NCBI RefSeq assembly: GCF_904846625.1 | Contig: NZ_CAJHBL010000005.1 | Coordinates: 186,001 to 250,000, forward strand | Source: Psychrobacter sp. JCM 18900 | GTDB lineage: Bacteria > Pseudomonadota > Gammaproteobacteria > Pseudomonadales > Moraxellaceae | Direction of reading: 5' to 3' | Length of the DNA: 64,000 nucleotides | Shown here: positions 44,256 to 53,872 of the stretch, in pieces | How positions within the stretch are numbered: the first letter of the stretch is position 1 | Layout: each line of letters starts with the position of its first letter | Notes under the pieces: model-generated | Database searches by the model: none | What the model was told of the DNA's origin: nothing | Seen by the model: the letters and a program-made list of their open reading frames with translations, nothing else | Made by a program: the position numbers and the translations under genes

Positions 44256-44738
44256 CTAATCTACTAAGGTATAACGATTCATTGCCATCGTCTTTAAATC
44301 TATACTGCCCATAAATTCAGCTGCCATAGGTGTTTTAGTAAAACTTGTCATGGAAGCATCCGCATCCGCTAACGTTTCCCAATGCACCACAACCACCCAT
44401 TCGCCGTTTTCGCCCATTGCTGACTCACGAGACACAAAGCCCTTTTGTTTTGCCACATGATTGACTTCAACGCTGTGATCAAGAACGGCAAAGTCATCGT
44501 AGGAAATACTTGGTTTAAGTTTGAAAGAGGCAATCTCAATCACTTTGGCGTTTGATACTACGTCAGCACCTTGATGATGGCTATTATACTGTGTATGCTT
44601 TTGAGCTTGATGAGCAGGTTGTAAGTTGTTGCAAGCGGTCAATGCAAATGTACTAATAACAACAGTGGTTAATAAAGCAGCTTTTGAATAGATTGATGAT
44701 TTAAAATTTGTTTTAAATAGGGTCTGTTGAACATTCAA
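44256..44738 (-). CDS. ABM-like lipoprotein with its 5' end inside a mini-element
   Basis: A 160-codon frame. A lipoprotein signal (KAALLTTVVISTFALTAC) is followed by an ABM/dimeric ferredoxin-like domain (KVIEIASFKLKPSISYDDFA ... WVVVVHWETLADADASM). No ATG exists in frame before the lipobox. The only usable start is a TTG at 44738, which lies in the terminal repeat of the MITE-like element, and an in-frame TAA sits just upstream. The native start may have been lost, so expression is doubtful. ABM proteins act on quinones or similar compounds, but the role here is unknown. Confidence 0.55.
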   Translation of the reverse strand: MNVQQTLFKTNFKSSIYSKAALLTTVVISTFALTACNNLQPAHQAQKHTQYNSHHQGADVVSNAKVIEIASFKLKPSISYDDFAVLDHSVEVNHVAKQKGFVSRESAMGENGEWVVVVHWETLADADASMTSFTKTPMAAEFMGSIDLKTMAMNRYTLVD

Positions 44739-44990
44739 ATATTAGGGCTGCTGATTGCTAAAATTGCACCAAATTAGGCGCAAGCCGACGATAATGTCGA
44801 GACCTTAACTAGGATTGCAACAACGTTTGGGGTGATTTTAGCATCAGCCTTTCAGGGCAGTACTATTTTCTGCCAATATATGGCGAAATTATTTAACCTA
44901 GAATGACTAGGCGTCAAAAATTTCACTGCATATTGTCTAAAAAATAGTGACTGCCAGCACCACATTTGAATGTTCAACAGACCCTATTTA
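44714..44990. mobile_element. MITE-like element with 27-bp terminal inverted repeats
   Basis: Positions 44714-44740 and 44964-44990 are perfect inverted repeats of 27 bp, with core GGGTCTGTTGAACATTCAAA. The core element is 44720-44984 (265 bp), flanked on both sides by TA, which fits a TA target duplication as made by IS630/Tc1-type transposases. It has no gene inside. It separates the ABM-like lipoprotein gene from the outer-membrane barrel gene. Confidence 0.75.
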
Positions 44991-45039
44991 GATACAGATG
45001 AAATATCGAGACTAAGATAAGTTGATAAATTAAAAAACC

Positions 45040-45783
45040 TTAAAACTGATAGCGTAAGCCTAGGTTAAATTCATGAGCAGAGGCGTCGTTGATCTCAAAG
45101 CCATCGCTGAAGCCGTCTTGCCCTGTTTGTACGTCGCCACCAAAATCGATGTATTGATACTCTCCATATAGATGGGTGCTTGGGGTCAATGCATAGCTTG
45201 CACCTGCTCCGATATTCCATGTAAATTCGCTAGAGTCGCCATCAGCGTAGTTGTCATAATAGCCATCTGCTTTGCCATCAAATGCGTCAAATCCTGCTAC
45301 GCCAGTTCCGCCCAAACGAGCAGAATAGTCATTTTTTGAAAGTCCAATACCTGCCTTAGCGTAAGGGGTAAATGAGGCACTAATAGGGAAATCATAAAAC
45401 CCTTCAAGAGTCATCGTTAAGCTTTCAAACTCACCATCTAAAATGTATTGCTCGCCATCACGAGCGCCCGTACCGTAACGTGAGTCATCAATATCAAAGC
45501 TACGTTTTGCCAATCGACCTTCTATACGTAGGTTCTGGTTAAACTGATAACCCAACCCTATACCGCCGACCATACTATTATCAGCTTCAAATGAACTTGG
45601 GAAATCGTCATCGGTTGCAATGTTATTACCATAGGCTTTTGAATCAGTGTCCGCAATGCTATAGCCTAGTTGTGCTGTGCCATATAGACCTTCTGTCATA
45701 TCTGCCATGGCAACTGTAGGTAGTGCAAATAAGCCCAAAACAGCAAAGGTAGATAATGCTTTTGCATTGGTTAAAGATGTCAT
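45040..45783 (-). CDS. Outer-membrane beta-barrel protein (OmpA/OprF-N-like fold)
   Basis: A 247-residue protein with a signal peptide (to about MADM, residue 29) and repeated amphipathic strands such as YGTAQLGYSIADTD, GGIGLGYQFNQNLRIEGR, SLTMTLEGFYDFPISASFTP and AHEFNLGLRYQF. The C-terminal Phe is the outer-membrane insertion signal. It is a small eight-strand-type barrel; it may act as a pore or adhesin, but no function is assigned. AGGGA lies 8 nt before ATG 45783. It is divergent from the LysR gene at 45984. Confidence 0.82.
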   Translation of the reverse strand: MTSLTNAKALSTFAVLGLFALPTVAMADMTEGLYGTAQLGYSIADTDSKAYGNNIATDDDFPSSFEADNSMVGGIGLGYQFNQNLRIEGRLAKRSFDIDDSRYGTGARDGEQYILDGEFESLTMTLEGFYDFPISASFTPYAKAGIGLSKNDYSARLGGTGVAGFDAFDGKADGYYDNYADGDSSEFTWNIGAGASYALTPSTHLYGEYQYIDFGGDVQTGQDGFSDGFEINDASAHEFNLGLRYQF

Positions 45784-45983
45784 AAGTGTTCCCTAATTAA
45801 GAATGTATTCAAAGCCAATGGTTAATGACTGCTTTATTAAAGACGTACTATTTAATAAAGCAGTATTTAATTAAACACTGTTTAAGACTTAGGGTTTTTG
45901 GAATATTAAATTCTTGCAACCCGATGACAACCATCATATGCTACCAACTCATGAATAAAAACAGAGGTTTGTTTATACTTATT

Positions 45984-46889
45984 ATGAAAGATTTCGATTA
46001 TTTAGCGTTAAGTGGACAGCACTTGTTGGTATTCACCACCTTGCACGAGGTCGGCACAGTGACTAAAACTGCCGAACAACTGGATCTGACACAATCGACC
46101 ATTAGCCATAGTTTGCAAAAACTAAGGCTAATATTTGACGATGAGTTGTTTGTGCGTTCAGGTAGAAGCGTGATGCCGACCCAAAAAAGTGAATATTTAT
46201 ATCAAGAAATTAAGCCGTTATTAGTTCGACTAGATGAGTTAACGCAGACCCAAGAGTTTGAGCCAAATCTGGCTCATTTTGATTACACGATTTTGGCAAA
46301 TGATTATCAGGTGGGTGTATTTTTAACACAGGCAATGCAACAAATTAGCGCACAAGTGGCCTCATTTCGCTTGAATATATTGCCTTCTCGCAAGCCTAAT
46401 ATTGAGCAACTTCGGCAACATAATGTTGATGTGGCGTTTTCCCCCTTTGCCCCTGATCACAATGACATTATGAGCGTACGCTTATTTGACGACGTGGCAC
46501 GGTGCTATTACGATCCTGCGTACCGCTCACCTCCAGTAACCGAGCAAGATTTTGATAACGCTCGCTACGTGGGGCTAAGCTTTACCAAAGGCGCGTCTGC
46601 TAGTCAAACGGATAAACGCATTATCCAAGCGATAGATGCCAATACCATCATACGCACCAATAGCTTTGCGACGATGGCAACGTTCATTAAAGGGTCAGAG
46701 TTAATGGCGATTGTCCCCAGTAAATTGAATACGTTGGGATTTGAGCATTTAGACAGCGTGGCATTACCTTATCAACCCACACCGATTACCATGCGGATGC
46801 TGTGGCACAAAAAATATCAAAAAGACCCTAAGCATCAGTGGTTTAGGGAACAGATTGTCGCGTCTACTGATATTTTTAGAACGCCCTAG
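45984..46889 (+). CDS. LysR-family regulator
   Basis: A 301-residue LysR protein. The helix-turn-helix is HEVGTVTKTAEQLDLTQSTISHSLQKLRLIF, followed by the usual effector-binding domain. ATG 45984 (MKDFDYLALSGQHLLVF) gives the normal N-terminus; the 53 codons upstream in the same frame look non-coding. It is divergent from the outer-membrane barrel gene and may regulate it. The effector is unknown. Confidence 0.82.
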   Translation: MKDFDYLALSGQHLLVFTTLHEVGTVTKTAEQLDLTQSTISHSLQKLRLIFDDELFVRSGRSVMPTQKSEYLYQEIKPLLVRLDELTQTQEFEPNLAHFDYTILANDYQVGVFLTQAMQQISAQVASFRLNILPSRKPNIEQLRQHNVDVAFSPFAPDHNDIMSVRLFDDVARCYYDPAYRSPPVTEQDFDNARYVGLSFTKGASASQTDKRIIQAIDANTIIRTNSFATMATFIKGSELMAIVPSKLNTLGFEHLDSVALPYQPTPITMRMLWHKKYQKDPKHQWFREQIVASTDIFRTP

Positions 46890-47242
46890 AGTCTGTTGAG
46901 TACTATTACATCACTGCTTATGTCATTCTTCACGTCGATAGAATTTTGACATCAGCAGTCATTAAAAATGTCGTTATGATATTAAATTAGCCTTCAGTTA
47001 TCATAAAATCATTAGGTATGAAGCTAGCAATACAGTCAGCAAGTTATTGAATTATTTAATAATATAATAAGTCAAGTAGTATGAAATTATTTGATACTTG
47101 CATAGCGATATTTTTGGGTTTTCTTTAATGTTTTTATAAAAATGAAGGTTGAATAATAAGGTAAAACCATCTAATAATAGATCTATGAGTTCTAGACATT
47201 TATCTAGCGGCTTATATCCACTACTATTAGGAAATAAATACA
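46890..47242. other. Intergenic region without clear features
   Basis: AT-rich 353-bp gap. TAGAGTCTGTTGA (46887-46899) is 12 of 13 identical to the end of the mini-element at 44718, a possible relic, but no matching second end was found. The rest shows no gene or hairpin that I can support. Confidence 0.35.
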
Positions 47243-48139
47243 ATGACGTATAAAAATGTAACTGTCGCTGGAAGCGGCATCCTAGGCTATCAAATTGCTT
47301 TTCAGGCCGCATTTCATGGTTTTAATGTCAGTGTCTATGACATCAATGATGAGGTTTTAGAAAAAGCAAAGTCAAAATTTCAATTGATGTGCAAGGCTTT
47401 TAGAAAGGATCTGAGGGCAACTCAAGAGCAGTTGGATAAGGCTTTTGATAATCTAAGCTATACCTCAGATTTAGCAGAAGCGGTCAAAGATGCTGACCTA
47501 ATGATTGAAGCCATACCCGAAATTCCTGAAATTAAAATCGAATTTTATGAAAAACTTGCCAAACTAGCGCCAGAGAAAACCATCTTTGCCACCAATACCT
47601 CTACCTTACTTCCTAGTCAGTTTGCAGAGTCAACGGGACGACCTGCGCAGTTTTTAGCGCTACACTTTGCCAATAAAATTTGGATGCATAATGTCGCCGA
47701 AATCATGGGGCATCCTGGCACAGATCCTAAAGTATTTGATGAGGTTGTTGCTTTTGCTACTGCCATCGGTATGGTGGCAATGCCGCTGGATAAGGAGCAA
47801 CCCGGCTATATCATGAACAGTTTGTTAGCGCCTTTTATAGATGCAGCTTTGCAATTGGTTGCAAAAGAGGTTGCCGATCCACATACGATAGATAAAACGT
47901 GGATGATAGTAACTGGCGCGCCGTCAGGTCCCTTTGCCATATTGGACACTATCGGTATCAACACTGCATACAACATCACAAAACTATCTGCTGAAAAAAC
48001 TCAAAATCCTGTGAGGTTCAAGGCTGCTCAATATTTAAAAGAGCAATTAATCGATCAAAACAAACTAGGATTCGCGACTGGTGAAGGTTTCTACACTTAT
48101 CCAAACCCAGCCTTTATGCAACCTGAATTTTTAAAATAA
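47243..48139 (+). CDS. 3-hydroxyacyl-CoA dehydrogenase, short form
   Basis: A 298-residue NAD-dependent 3-hydroxyacyl/3-hydroxybutyryl-CoA dehydrogenase. The NAD motif is TVAGSGILGYQIAFQAAFHG; the catalytic region includes FATNTSTLLPSQFAESTGRP, ALHFANKIWMHNVAEIMGHP and QPGYIMNSLLAPFIDAA. The usual HFFNP is replaced by HFANK, a variant seen in a subgroup of these enzymes. It oxidises a hydroxyacyl-CoA; the pathway is not clear because no thiolase or hydratase is adjacent. A terminator-like hairpin follows. Confidence 0.85.
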   Translation: MTYKNVTVAGSGILGYQIAFQAAFHGFNVSVYDINDEVLEKAKSKFQLMCKAFRKDLRATQEQLDKAFDNLSYTSDLAEAVKDADLMIEAIPEIPEIKIEFYEKLAKLAPEKTIFATNTSTLLPSQFAESTGRPAQFLALHFANKIWMHNVAEIMGHPGTDPKVFDEVVAFATAIGMVAMPLDKEQPGYIMNSLLAPFIDAALQLVAKEVADPHTIDKTWMIVTGAPSGPFAILDTIGINTAYNITKLSAEKTQNPVRFKAAQYLKEQLIDQNKLGFATGEGFYTYPNPAFMQPEFLK

Positions 48140-48171
48140 TAGATAGCTTTCAAACTGGCTCTAAAACACAA

Positions 48172-48212
48172 AAGGCCATTCAAGCTTTATATTGCATCGC
48201 TTGAATGGCCTT
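48172..48212 (+). terminator. Hairpin after the 3-hydroxyacyl-CoA dehydrogenase gene
   Basis: AAGGCCATTCAAGC (48172-48185) pairs perfectly with 48199-48212, with a 13-nt loop. Only two T follow, so it may also protect the transcript end. Confidence 0.65.
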
Positions 48213-48303
48213 GTCAGTCGCGCATTTTATTTAACTAAATATCTTAATATTAGGATTTACTTTCGGCGATAACTATTCAAACCTATCTAAGTTATGTTGT
48301 TCA

Positions 48304-48549
48304 CTAAAGAGAAAAGTCATATTTCGTCAATGCCACTATCTCAATTGGCACTGCATACTTCCAAGGCATACCGCCCGTACAATAGAACTGGCCATCTTCA
48401 AAAGCCACAATGCGAGATGTGAAGTCATTACCTACCTGATCTTCTAGAGCATTCTCATCACTCTCATCACTTACAGCACACCATATATTTTTATGACCGT
48501 CCTCAAGCATTGAACGAGTTAGTTCGCTTCCAACAATTACCGTATCCAT
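48304..48549 (-). CDS. Small protein of unknown function, paralogue 1
   Basis: An 81-residue protein (MDTVIVGSELTRSMLEDGHK...). It shares with the gene at 48805-49056 the pattern GSELT..(ML/IL)E, WCAVS.(E/V)SD, IVAF..(Q)F.C..G..W.YAV and VALT..D..L. Two conserved tryptophans and two cysteines are kept. AGGAG lies 7 nt before ATG 48549; the frame extension to 48573 is not needed. No signal peptide or membrane segment is seen. The family is not recognised. Confidence 0.6.
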   Translation of the reverse strand: MDTVIVGSELTRSMLEDGHKNIWCAVSDESDENALEDQVGNDFTSRIVAFEDGQFYCTGGMPWKYAVPIEIVALTKYDFSL

Positions 48550-48804
48550 GTTGTTACTCCTATTCAATGACAATGATTAGTAAGCTAAACAAGCGGTTTT
48601 ATAACAGCAATCACTTGATCATCTTCGAACCTGTTTTATCTATCGTTGCAGAATATTGGTGGTTAGACAGATGAGCTTATAAATAGATAGTACAGATGTA
48701 TTGTCAGCTAGAACAAGAAGTTGTAGACAGATGGTAGATTTTCATGCATAGGCTGTAAAACTAATCTGTATGTAGAACGTAACAGTCATTATATTGATAA
48801 TGAG

Positions 48805-49056
48805 TTATAGCCCTACATCATCATGAGTAAGTGCCACTCTCTTTACTGAGACAGCGTACTCCCATAGATCACCTTTATCACAAACGAACTGGTCATTATT
48901 AAAGGCTACAATAGGAACCAATAATTCGTAGTAACCATTATCTATGGTTGCTACAGCATAATCATCACTAACGTTGCTGACAGCACACCATACATAGTTG
49001 CTGACATTTTCCAAGATTGCTTTGGTTAACTCACTGCCTTGTAATTCAGCAATCAT
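48805..49056 (-). CDS. Small protein of unknown function, paralogue 2
   Basis: An 83-residue cytosolic-type protein (MIAELQGSELTKAILENVSN...) about 45% identical by eye to the gene at 48304-48549, including the WCAVS and WEYAV blocks. The two genes are tandem on the minus strand with a 255-bp gap. A GAG-rich ribosome binding site precedes ATG 49056. They could be a lineage-specific family, perhaps of phage or toxin-antitoxin origin, but nothing in the sequence proves this. Confidence 0.55.
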   Translation of the reverse strand: MIAELQGSELTKAILENVSNYVWCAVSNVSDDYAVATIDNGYYELLVPIVAFNNDQFVCDKGDLWEYAVSVKRVALTHDDVGL

Positions 49057-49420
49057 CTTCAGGCTCCAGTATCTATCAAGTTAATCTATTACTTTATAGA
49101 TAAATTCGGTTTTTGCAATATATCTGTATAACTCATAAGTTCTCGAAATACGCTTAACTCACTTCGAGCAGATTTTTTATAGTTATAATTTATACTCAAA
49201 CTATTCAAAGATATTTTTCATCTTATGCTCGATATACTGTCTTTTCGGTATGATAAATAGGCTTTCATTTGTGCTATAAAAGACTGCTTAATCGATGCTC
49301 GTTAACGCTTTACTAACATCTAAGAAATTGACAGCGGGGGGCAGCTTATACTACCCTTTATCACTCATTCACTTTATTAATCTTACTTCTTAAATAGTAA
49401 GATCGTTCCGGAGTAATCCC
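49057..49420. other. Intergenic region upstream of pqqA
   Basis: This 364-bp region must hold the pqq promoter. CTCGAA (49142-49147) and TTCGAG (49163-49168) form a hairpin followed by TTTTTT, of unclear use. I cannot place the promoter with confidence. Confidence 0.4.
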
Positions 49421-49495
49421 ATGCAGTGGACCAAACCAGCTTTTCAAGACATTCGTATCGGTTTCGAAGTGACTATGTATTTCGAAGCACGCTAA
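49421..49495 (+). CDS. pqqA: PQQ precursor peptide
   Basis: A 24-residue peptide with sequence start [17 protein letters not shown] and the E16-x3-Y20 pair that PqqE cross-links to form the PQQ skeleton. The IGFEVTMY block is the family hallmark. GGAG lies 7 nt before the ATG. It is followed by a terminator or attenuator before pqqB, which would give more PqqA than enzyme, as is common in pqq operons. Confidence 0.97.
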   Translation: MQWTKPAFQDIRIGFEVTMYFEAR

Positions 49496-49518
49496 AACTC
49501 ATTAGCACTCAATCCATT

Positions 49519-49553
49519 AAAAGCCCTAGATGATTAGGGCTTTTATTTTTTTG
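49519..49553 (+). terminator. Terminator/attenuator between pqqA and pqqB
   Basis: AAAAGCCCTA (49519-49528) pairs with TAGGGCTTTT (49535-49544), with a 6-nt loop, followed by ATTTTTTT. Since pqqB has no obvious promoter of its own, partial termination is the likely mode. Confidence 0.85.
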
Positions 49554-49566
49554 GAAATATTGATTT

Positions 49567-50478
49567 ATGTATATTCACGTTTTAGGCTCAGCTGCTGGTG
49601 GCGGTTTCCCGCAGTGGAACTGTAACTGCGATAATTGCCACGGTGTGCGTCAAGGCACGATTCAGGCAAAAACCCGCACCCAATCTTCGATAGCCATATC
49701 AGAAAATGGTGTGGATTGGATCTTATTCAACGCATCCCCTGATATCCGCCAACAATTATTTGAGTTCAAGGCGGCACAGCCAGCACGTCAATTGAGAGAT
49801 ACAGGTATCACCAATGTAGTCTTAATGGACAGTCAACTTGACCATACGACGGGGCTATTGACCCTGCGTGAAGGTTGTCCAATTCCTGTTTGGTGTACTG
49901 ACATGGTCTATCAAGATCTAACAACAGGATTTCCTCTCTTTAACATGTTGAAGCACTGGAATGGCGGCTTGCAATATAATCAAATTGATCCAGAAAAGAC
50001 GTTTAAGATTGAAGGATTTGACAATTTAGAATTGACGCCTTTAGTGATTAGAAGCTCTGCACCGCCCTACTCTCCGCACCGCAACGACCCGCATGATGGC
50101 GACAATATTGCCCTGATTGTAAAAGACTTAAAAACACAAAAACAACTCTTTTATGCGCCAGGTCTCGGTAAAATTGACGAGCAAGTGATGCAGATTATGA
50201 AAAGCTCTGATTGCGTAATGATTGACGGTACGCTCTGGACTGACAATGAAATGCAAGAATGCGGCGTCGGTACGAAGACCGGCCAAGACATGGGGCATTT
50301 ACATATTAGTGGTGAAGATGGCTCGCTGCATTATCTAGATCAGCTCGATAATGCTCGTAAGGTGCTGATCCATATCAATAACACCAACCCGATATTGAAT
50401 GAACAGTCTGAACAGGCTGCGACATTAAAACAACATGGTGTTGAAGTAGCATTTGATGGTATGCAGATTGAGCTTTAA
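49567..50478 (+). CDS. pqqB: PqqB, PQQ biosynthesis hydroxylase
   Basis: A 303-residue metallo-beta-lactamase-fold protein of normal length. [18 protein letters not shown] is the typical N-terminus; [16 protein letters not shown] and [17 protein letters not shown] carry metal-binding residues. PqqB hydroxylates the tyrosine-derived ring of the cross-linked intermediate. GGA lies 11 nt before ATG 49567, and the gene is the first after the attenuator. Confidence 0.96.
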   Translation: MYIHVLGSAAGGGFPQWNCNCDNCHGVRQGTIQAKTRTQSSIAISENGVDWILFNASPDIRQQLFEFKAAQPARQLRDTGITNVVLMDSQLDHTTGLLTLREGCPIPVWCTDMVYQDLTTGFPLFNMLKHWNGGLQYNQIDPEKTFKIEGFDNLELTPLVIRSSAPPYSPHRNDPHDGDNIALIVKDLKTQKQLFYAPGLGKIDEQVMQIMKSSDCVMIDGTLWTDNEMQECGVGTKTGQDMGHLHISGEDGSLHYLDQLDNARKVLIHINNTNPILNEQSEQAATLKQHGVEVAFDGMQIEL

Positions 50479-50520
50479 GACAAACGGTAAGGCAAAGATA
50501 GCAATCGTAAGGTGAGAACA

Positions 50521-51279
50521 ATGCAAGAAGAAAACACAGCGCTAAGCCCAGAAGCGTTTGAACAAGCGATTATGGCTAAGGGTCAGTATTATCATATTTA
50601 CCATCCTTTTCATATCATGATGCATGAAGGCAAAGCGACCCAGCAGCAAATCCAAGCGTGGGTCGCTAATCGATTTTATTATCAGATCAATATCCCATTG
50701 AAAGACGCGGCCATTATGGCAAACTGTCCTGATCAACGCGTGCGTCAAGAGTGGATCCAGCGCATGATTGATCAAGATGGCGTCTATCCTGATGGGGGTG
50801 GTCGCGAAGCGTGGCTCGGTCTGGCAGAAGCGGTTGGTTTGACCCGTGAGCAGGTGATCTCTGAAGAGCTAGTCCTACCAGGTGTACGTTTTGCCGTCGA
50901 TGCTTATGTGAACTTTGCACGGCGTACCTCATGGCGAGAAGCGGCGAGTAGCTCACTTACAGAGTTGTTTGCCCCGCAGATTCACCAGTCGCGTTTAGAG
51001 TCCTGGCCCAAGCACTACCCTTGGATAAAAGAGCAAGGCTATACCTATTTCCGCTCACGCTTGAGTCAAGCGCGCCGCGATGTTGAGCATGGTCTGACCA
51101 TCACACTCGACTCATTCAAAACGGCCGAGCAACAAGAGCGTATGCTAGAGATCCTACAGTTTAAGCTCGATATCTTATGGACGATCTTGGATGCCTTAAG
51201 CTTGGCCTATGTGCATAATCAAGCCCCTTATCAAAGCGTTACCACTGACAATGTCTGGCATAAAGGATTGTTCAAATGA
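50521..51279 (+). CDS. pqqC: PqqC, pyrroloquinoline-quinone synthase
   Basis: A 252-residue cofactorless oxidase that carries out the last ring closure and oxidation. [36 protein letters not shown] and [20 protein letters not shown] are hallmark blocks with the active-site His, Arg and Tyr residues. ATG 50521 has AAGGTGAG just upstream; the in-frame GTG at 50512 lies within that site and is rejected. It overlaps pqqD by 4 bp. Confidence 0.96.
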   Translation: MQEENTALSPEAFEQAIMAKGQYYHIYHPFHIMMHEGKATQQQIQAWVANRFYYQINIPLKDAAIMANCPDQRVRQEWIQRMIDQDGVYPDGGGREAWLGLAEAVGLTREQVISEELVLPGVRFAVDAYVNFARRTSWREAASSSLTELFAPQIHQSRLESWPKHYPWIKEQGYTYFRSRLSQARRDVEHGLTITLDSFKTAEQQERMLEILQFKLDILWTILDALSLAYVHNQAPYQSVTTDNVWHKGLFK

Positions 51280-51572
51280 GTATACCTGCTAGTTTACCTA
51301 AGCTGGATCAATCCATCGTACCGGTATGGCGTCACGGTTATCGTTTTCAGTTTGAGCCTGCGCAAAACGCGTATGTCTTACTGTACCCTGAGGGTATGAT
51401 TAAGCTCAATGACAGTGCCAGCATCATTGGGCAACATATTGATGGTCAAGCGTCCATTGCTGATATTATCCAAAAGGTGCAAGCTATGTTTGGCGATATT
51501 CCCGAAATCGAGCAAGACATCATCGAATATATGCTGGTCGCCCAGCGTGAACATTGGATTGATTTAGTATGA
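51276..51572 (+). CDS. pqqD: PqqD, PqqA-binding chaperone
   Basis: A 98-residue RiPP recognition protein that presents PqqA to PqqE. The blocks [26 protein letters not shown] and [14 protein letters not shown] are typical. Four-base overlaps with both pqqC and pqqE show tight coupling. Confidence 0.96.
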   Translation: MSIPASLPKLDQSIVPVWRHGYRFQFEPAQNAYVLLYPEGMIKLNDSASIIGQHIDGQASIADIIQKVQAMFGDIPEIEQDIIEYMLVAQREHWIDLV

Positions 51573-52741
51573 CTGTGCCAGTCGGGCTACCGCTATGGCT
51601 GCTTGCTGAGCTGACCTATCGCTGCCCCTTACAATGCCCTTACTGCTCAAACCCCATTGATTATGCTCAGTATAAAGAGGAGCTAACGACGCAAGAATGG
51701 TTTGATGTATTTGATCAGGCGCGGCAAATGGGCGCGGTGCAGCTTGGTTTTTCTGGCGGTGAACCACTGGTTCGTCAAGACCTAGAAGAACTGGTCGCTT
51801 ATGCGCACAATCAAGGCTTTTATACCAATTTAATCACGTCGGGTATGGGATTGACTGAAGCTCGGATTGCGCGTTTAAAAGAAGCAGGTCTTCAGCATAT
51901 TCAAATTAGCTTTCAAGCCAGTGATCCAACGGTCAACAATGCCTTGGCAGGTTCAAAACATGCCTTTGAGCAAAAGTATGAGATGTCACGTCTGGTCAAA
52001 CAGTACGACTACCCGATGGTACTTAACTTTGTCATTCATCGGCAAAACATCGATCAGATTGACCAGATTATTGACCTCTGCTTAGAGCTTGAAGCCGACA
52101 CGGTCGAGCTGGCTATTTGTCAGTTTTATGGTTGGGCGTTTGAGAACATAGAGGGTTTACTACCAACCAAAGCGCAAGTGGTCCGAGCTGAACGCATTAC
52201 CAATGAATACCGTAAGCAGATTGAAGAACGTGGTATCAAGTGCAAACTTATTTTTGTGGTGCCTGATTATTATGAAGAACGTCCAAAGCCCTGTATGGAT
52301 GGCTGGGGCAAGATTTTCTTAACAGTGGCACCAGACGGTACAGCCCTGCCTTGCCATGCTGCAAGACAGATGCCAATACAGTTTCCTAATGTACGACATA
52401 CACCACTGTCGGATATTTGGTATGAATCTGCGAGCTTCAATCAGTTTCGCGGTGACGATTGGATGCCCGATATGTGCCAAAGCTGCCCAGATAAAGAGCG
52501 CGATTATGGCGGCTGCCGTTGCCAAGCGTTTATGCTAACTGGGGATGCCAAAAACGCCGATCCTGTCTGTGGCAAATCGCCTTATCACTACCTGATTGAG
52601 GAGGCACGTATCAACAGCGAGACGCCTGTACCTTTTGAAGAACTGCGCTTTCGCAATCCAAAAAATTCTAAGTCACTGAGCAATAAACAGCTGAATAAAG
52701 ACAAACTGATTCCTACTCGTATGGTGACAGGTGAAATATGA
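51569..52741 (+). CDS. pqqE: PqqE, radical SAM PqqA peptide cyclase
   Basis: A 390-residue radical SAM/SPASM enzyme that joins Glu and Tyr of PqqA. The CxxxCxxC cluster is at C19, C23 and C26 ([12 protein letters not shown]). The SPASM cysteines are in [38 protein letters not shown] and [10 protein letters not shown]. It overlaps pqqD and the dipeptidase gene by 4 bp each. Confidence 0.97.
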   Translation: MTVPVGLPLWLLAELTYRCPLQCPYCSNPIDYAQYKEELTTQEWFDVFDQARQMGAVQLGFSGGEPLVRQDLEELVAYAHNQGFYTNLITSGMGLTEARIARLKEAGLQHIQISFQASDPTVNNALAGSKHAFEQKYEMSRLVKQYDYPMVLNFVIHRQNIDQIDQIIDLCLELEADTVELAICQFYGWAFENIEGLLPTKAQVVRAERITNEYRKQIEERGIKCKLIFVVPDYYEERPKPCMDGWGKIFLTVAPDGTALPCHAARQMPIQFPNVRHTPLSDIWYESASFNQFRGDDWMPDMCQSCPDKERDYGGCRCQAFMLTGDAKNADPVCGKSPYHYLIEEARINSETPVPFEELRFRNPKNSKSLSNKQLNKDKLIPTRMVTGEI

Positions 52742-53793
52742 ATGCTAATACTAAGCCTGTGATATTTGATGGACATAACGATCTATTGACTCGCCTTTGG
52801 CTAAGTTCAGCTGCCGATCCGGTACATGATTTCATTTATGGTACGTTACCGGGACATTTGGATTTACAACGCTGCCAAGAAGCGAATTGGATGGGCGGAT
52901 TATTTTCTATATTTTTACCACCCTATGCTTATGTGAAAAACAACCATCCTGACAAATTAGCCAACCCATCACATTCAGATTTTACTCCACAAGAAATCGT
53001 CGATATCTGCTGTGAGCAATTGAAACTGGCTCAGCAACTAGAGGCAAGATCTGACGGTCAGATTCAGATTTGCACCTCGTTAGAACAAATTCAGGCCTGT
53101 CAGCAGAATAAGCAACTGGCCATTGTATTGCATTTGGAAGGTGCTGAGTTTTTAGCCATACAGCCTGACCTGCTGGATGTTTTTTATGAGGCAGGCCTCA
53201 GAAGCATTGGCCCACTATGGAATAGAAAGAGTCTCTTCGGTGATGGCTTGAATGCCTCCTTTCCGCACTCTCCAGATACAGGATCTGGTCTGACCGCTCA
53301 AGGCAAAGACCTCATTCTTAAATGCAGTGAAAAGCATATGCTGATCGATGTGTCGCATATGAATGAACGCGCTTTTTGGGATACGATAGAGATTGCCTGC
53401 CAGCCTATTGTTGCGACACACTCCAATTCGCATGCTCTCTGTCAGCAAGCACGGAACTTAACCGATCAGCAGCTGGCTGCTATTAAACAAAGCGATGGTT
53501 TGGTTGGGGTGAATTTCGATGTGGCGTTCCTTCGTGCAGATGGGCAACGTAATACGCAAACCTCACTTGATGTGATTGTCGACCATCTCGATTATCTGAT
53601 CGACCATCTAGGCGAAGATCACGTTGGGTTTGGTTCTGATTTCGATGGTTGCCTACTACCTGATGAGTTATCTGATATCAGTCAAATCTCTATGTTGATT
53701 GAGCGAATGCAGCAACGCCATTTCTCTGATCAACTTATTGAAAAGGTAACGTCAAAAAACTGGTTTACGGTGCTTGATAAGGTATGGCAATAG
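52738..53793 (+). CDS. Membrane-dipeptidase-family zinc peptidase in the pqq operon
   Basis: A 351-residue renal-dipeptidase (M19)-like enzyme. Metal ligands are H13 and D15 in [12 protein letters not shown], the Glu in LHLEGAEF, and the histidines in [10 protein letters not shown] and [25 protein letters not shown] is the C-terminal signature. It hydrolyses dipeptides, often with an L-D or dehydro residue. Its 4-bp overlap with pqqE makes it part of the operon. No PqqF or PqqG protease is present, so it may free or finish trimming the cross-linked Glu-Tyr from PqqA. This is inference from position. Confidence 0.88.
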   Translation: MNANTKPVIFDGHNDLLTRLWLSSAADPVHDFIYGTLPGHLDLQRCQEANWMGGLFSIFLPPYAYVKNNHPDKLANPSHSDFTPQEIVDICCEQLKLAQQLEARSDGQIQICTSLEQIQACQQNKQLAIVLHLEGAEFLAIQPDLLDVFYEAGLRSIGPLWNRKSLFGDGLNASFPHSPDTGSGLTAQGKDLILKCSEKHMLIDVSHMNERAFWDTIEIACQPIVATHSNSHALCQQARNLTDQQLAAIKQSDGLVGVNFDVAFLRADGQRNTQTSLDVIVDHLDYLIDHLGEDHVGFGSDFDGCLLPDELSDISQISMLIERMQQRHFSDQLIEKVTSKNWFTVLDKVWQ

Positions 53794-53872
53794 TCATAAT
53801 AATCAAGCAATTACTGTCTAGTGACTGTTGTTTTGCTCGTCTGATTAAATAGGGTAACCATTAATTTTTGTT

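Noticed and set aside
45825-45983. Upstream extension of the LysR gene
   Set aside because: The 53 codons do not resemble a LysR N-terminus; ATG 45984 gives the normal length.
46887-46899. Sequence like the end of the MITE (12 of 13 bases)
   Set aside because: No second inverted end or TA flanks could be found, so it is not called as an element.
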